Shown piece after piece: positions 33,195 through 35,124 of a stretch of DNA of 35,124 bases. The stretch is taken from the NCBI GenBank assembly GCA_025464005.1, contig JAODBO010000039.1, positions 1-35,124 of the forward strand, written 5' to 3'. Every line of letters starts with the position of its first letter. The first letter of the stretch is position 1. The notes below the pieces were generated by a model that worked only from the letters and a program-made list of their open reading frames with translations, was not told the origin of the DNA and ran no database searches. The DNA comes from Acidimicrobiaceae bacterium. Lineage in GTDB: Bacteria; Actinomycetota; Acidimicrobiia; Acidimicrobiales; Bog-793. The translations under genes and the position numbers were made by a program.

Positions 33195-34799
33195 ATGCTC
33201 CCGCCGACGTGGAGGCGTCCTTGTCGAGCGCGAGGTGACGAGGGGATCGGGCTCGTGGAGGTCCTCGTCTCCATGTTCCTCCTAGCGGTCGTCGTGATCC
33301 CCTTCGGAAACGTCATCTACACGACGCTCAACACTGCCAACGACAACGGGAACCGCCAGGACGCGTCCGCTCTCGCGTCGAGCGTCTTGTCACGACTGGA
33401 GAGCATCCCCTACTCCCAGGTCGGCTTCACCGGCGGCTCGAGCGGAACGTTGGCGACGACGATCGCCGCCCACCCCAAGTATGCAGCCGCCGTGGGTGCA
33501 TTGCCCACCTTTTACTGGGACGCCGATGGCGACGGTTCCGACGGCTCCTTCACGAGCAACGTGGATGGCGACATCGCCGACGAGACGCTCGTCACGACCC
33601 CGTCCAGTCCACCCGCCACCTTGAAGTTCGGCACGAACCGCGTGCCTTTCGCTCCGGTGATGTCGGGCGTGCACGCAGGAGGCGTCTCGTACACGGTGAC
33701 GACGCACATCGTCGAGGCCTCCACCTCGGTGTCGGCTTGTCCCCAGCACGGCGTCCCGGCAACTACGTCGCTTGTCGATGCCTACAAGCACGTCTTCGTC
33801 ACGATCACGTGGTTCAACGGGCGGTTCCATCCGGCTCCGCTGAATGCGGACACGATCGTTTATCCGGGAAGCCTGGCTGCCTACAGCGGCCCTTCGAGCA
33901 ACTCGCCGCCACCGTCTGCGCCGACCAATGTCGTGCCGGTGGCCGCCGCCGTGACCGGCGCGGTGAGCGTCTCGTGGACGGTCCCGCCCGGTGGCACGGT
34001 GCCGGGCTGCTACGACGTGGGCTGGTCCGGTGGGAATCCCACGATCAATGCGCAGCAACAGGCGAGCAGCGGCCTCGTCGAACCTTCCGGGGGCTCCCTG
34101 AACGCCGACGGCTCGACGACGTACACCTATACCACGCCTTCGTCCCTTTTGCAGGGCCAGGAGTACGTGTTCTACGTCACGTCGTACTCGGAGGACGGAG
34201 CCGAGTTCTCGCAGTCGGCGACCTCCGACGCGGCGCAGGCGCCGACTGGGCCGCTCGTCAATTTACTGTCGCCGACTCAGGGTCTTCCGGGCGGAAGGAC
34301 CCTGGTCACGATCGCCGGCAGCGGTCTCTCCTCCTTGAAAGGCCCGACGCTCGCCTACTTCGGCTCGACCGCCGCGACGGGTGTGACCTGTTCGTCGAGT
34401 ACGTCGTGCACCGCAGTCGATCCCAGCACGTCGACGGCTAGCGGATCGGTCTTCGTCACGATCGAAACCCCGACGGGCCCGGGGAACGCCGAAGTGTCGT
34501 CGCCGCAGCTCATCCCCGACCAGTTCTCGTACGCGCCATCGATCACCGGCGCGAGCTACTCCGGCTCGACACTGTCCATCAACATTGCGAACATCGGCTC
34601 GACGCCGCCGACGGTGACGCTGTTGCCGTCCGCCGCGCAATCGGGCGTGACCTGCCCGGCCCCGACGTCGGGCACGACCACCTGCACGCTCACGACTTCG
34701 CTGCCTGCCCCAGTCGCACCGGCGACGACAGCCGAGGTCCAGATCAGCGTGAGCTCCGCGGGAGGTAGCTCCGCCTACTACACCTTGAGCTACTCGTGA
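33195..34799 (+). CDS. Large prepilin-like protein with Fn3 and IPT/TIG domains (putative pilus adhesin)
   Basis: 534 residues from ATG 33195; the open frame before it is a shadow of pilO. The prepilin signature is complete: a basic leader, cleavage after G17, mature start IGLVEVLVSMFLLAVVVIP with the key Glu5 (E22 of the precursor). After the pilin helix comes a pilin-like head with acidic repeats (DADGDGSDGS) and then two extra domains: a fibronectin type III-like segment at about 240-330 (APTNVVPV, WTVPPGG) and an IPT/TIG-like segment at about 355-440 (LSPTQGLPGGRTLVTIAG). Four or more cysteines could form disulfides. It may be a tip minor pilin with adhesive function (inferred). The gene needs an external prepilin peptidase. 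Confidence 0.82.
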   Translation: MLPPTWRRPCRARGDEGIGLVEVLVSMFLLAVVVIPFGNVIYTTLNTANDNGNRQDASALASSVLSRLESIPYSQVGFTGGSSGTLATTIAAHPKYAAAVGALPTFYWDADGDGSDGSFTSNVDGDIADETLVTTPSSPPATLKFGTNRVPFAPVMSGVHAGGVSYTVTTHIVEASTSVSACPQHGVPATTSLVDAYKHVFVTITWFNGRFHPAPLNADTIVYPGSLAAYSGPSSNSPPPSAPTNVVPVAAAVTGAVSVSWTVPPGGTVPGCYDVGWSGGNPTINAQQQASSGLVEPSGGSLNADGSTTYTYTTPSSLLQGQEYVFYVTSYSEDGAEFSQSATSDAAQAPTGPLVNLLSPTQGLPGGRTLVTIAGSGLSSLKGPTLAYFGSTAATGVTCSSSTSCTAVDPSTSTASGSVFVTIETPTGPGNAEVSSPQLIPDQFSYAPSITGASYSGSTLSINIANIGSTPPTVTLLPSAAQSGVTCPAPTSGTTTCTLTTSLPAPVAPATTAEVQISVSSAGGSSAYYTLSYS

Positions 34800-35124
34800 G
34801 GCGCTCCTCGGCCGGCATCGCCTCGCGCGACTGCCGACGTCGCTTGCGCGACGACGCCGGGATGACACTCGTGGAGCTCGTCGTCACGATGGCGCTCCTC
34901 CTCCTCGTCACGACGTTGGTCCTCACGGTTTACCGGGTCTTCTCCTCGTCCGCCGCTGACTCCCGTACGTTGTCGGTAAGCCAGGAGCGGGTCCACTCGG
35001 TGCTTCGCATCCTCGAGGCCGACGTCCGCTCCGCGAATCCTCTCCTGCTCGTGCCCTCGAGCTTCACGCTCGATCCCTCGCCTCCGGCGGTTACGAGCAC
35101 GGGTGCGAGTGGGACGTCGTCCAC
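34796..35124 (+). CDS. Minor prepilin, PilW-like (partial, truncated by window end)
   Basis: GTG 34796 overlaps the previous stop (GTGA) and the frame is open to the end (about 109 residues visible). The prepilin signature is again clear: a basic leader, cleavage after G22 (RLRDDAG), then MTLVELVVTMALLLLVTTLVL with Glu27 as mature Glu5. The following segment (SVSQERVHSVLRILEADVRSA) is like the PilW/GspJ-type minor pilin head, which starts the pseudopilus tip complex. The C-terminus lies outside the window. Confidence 0.85.
   Translation, partial: MRRSSAGIASRDCRRRLRDDAGMTLVELVVTMALLLLVTTLVLTVYRVFSSSAADSRTLSVSQERVHSVLRILEADVRSANPLLLVPSSFTLDPSPPAVTSTGASGTSS

Overview
This is a GC-rich, densely packed actinobacterial-type stretch. 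Genes follow each other with ATGA/GTGA start-stop overlaps, GTG starts are frequent, and there is a monoderm-style type IV pilus locus with no outer-membrane secretin. A DUF4232-type secreted protein and a hopanoid cluster laid out as in actinobacteria support this. A deep-branching lineage such as Acidimicrobiia is plausible, but that is inference from gene content only. No integrase, transposase, insertion sequence, rRNA or CRISPR array was seen.

Region 1 (1-8267): one co-directional operon for hopanoids. It holds the 3' end of a probable dxs, then hpnC, hpnD, hpnE, a short-chain polyprenyl diphosphate synthase, squalene-hopene cyclase (shc/hpnF), hpnG and hpnH. Together these cover isoprenoid precursor, FPP, presqualene-PP, hydroxysqualene, squalene, hopene, adenosylhopane and ribosylhopane. 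Nearly every junction overlaps, so translational coupling is likely.

Region 2 (8268-13015): tRNA-Ala(UGC), then a SNF2-family ATPase overlapping a SWIM zinc-finger gene.

Region 3 (13016-21628): a UgpABCE-like ABC importer interleaved with three cytoplasmic-looking phosphoester hydrolases (one CX5R phosphatase with a lysine-containing P-loop, two metallophosphoesterases). A convergent RpiR-family regulator gene closes the block. The 5' regions of the operon and of rpiR share a near-identical 19-bp sequence (17/19), a candidate operator. The set looks like an uptake-and-hydrolysis module for an organic phosphodiester.

Region 4 (21924-23112): a GNAT acetyltransferase and a secreted DUF4232-like protein.

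Region 5 (23166-35124): type IV pilus genes: pilT1, a heavily frameshifted prepilin peptidase remnant on the minus strand, an N-terminally enlarged pilB, a second pilT with a MshEN-like N-terminal extension, pilC, a pilM-pilN gene fusion, pilO, a long prepilin carrying predicted Fn3 and IPT/TIG domains, and the start of another minor prepilin cut by the window edge. No major pilin gene and no intact prepilin peptidase lie in the window. The most unusual material is here and in the phosphodiester operon.
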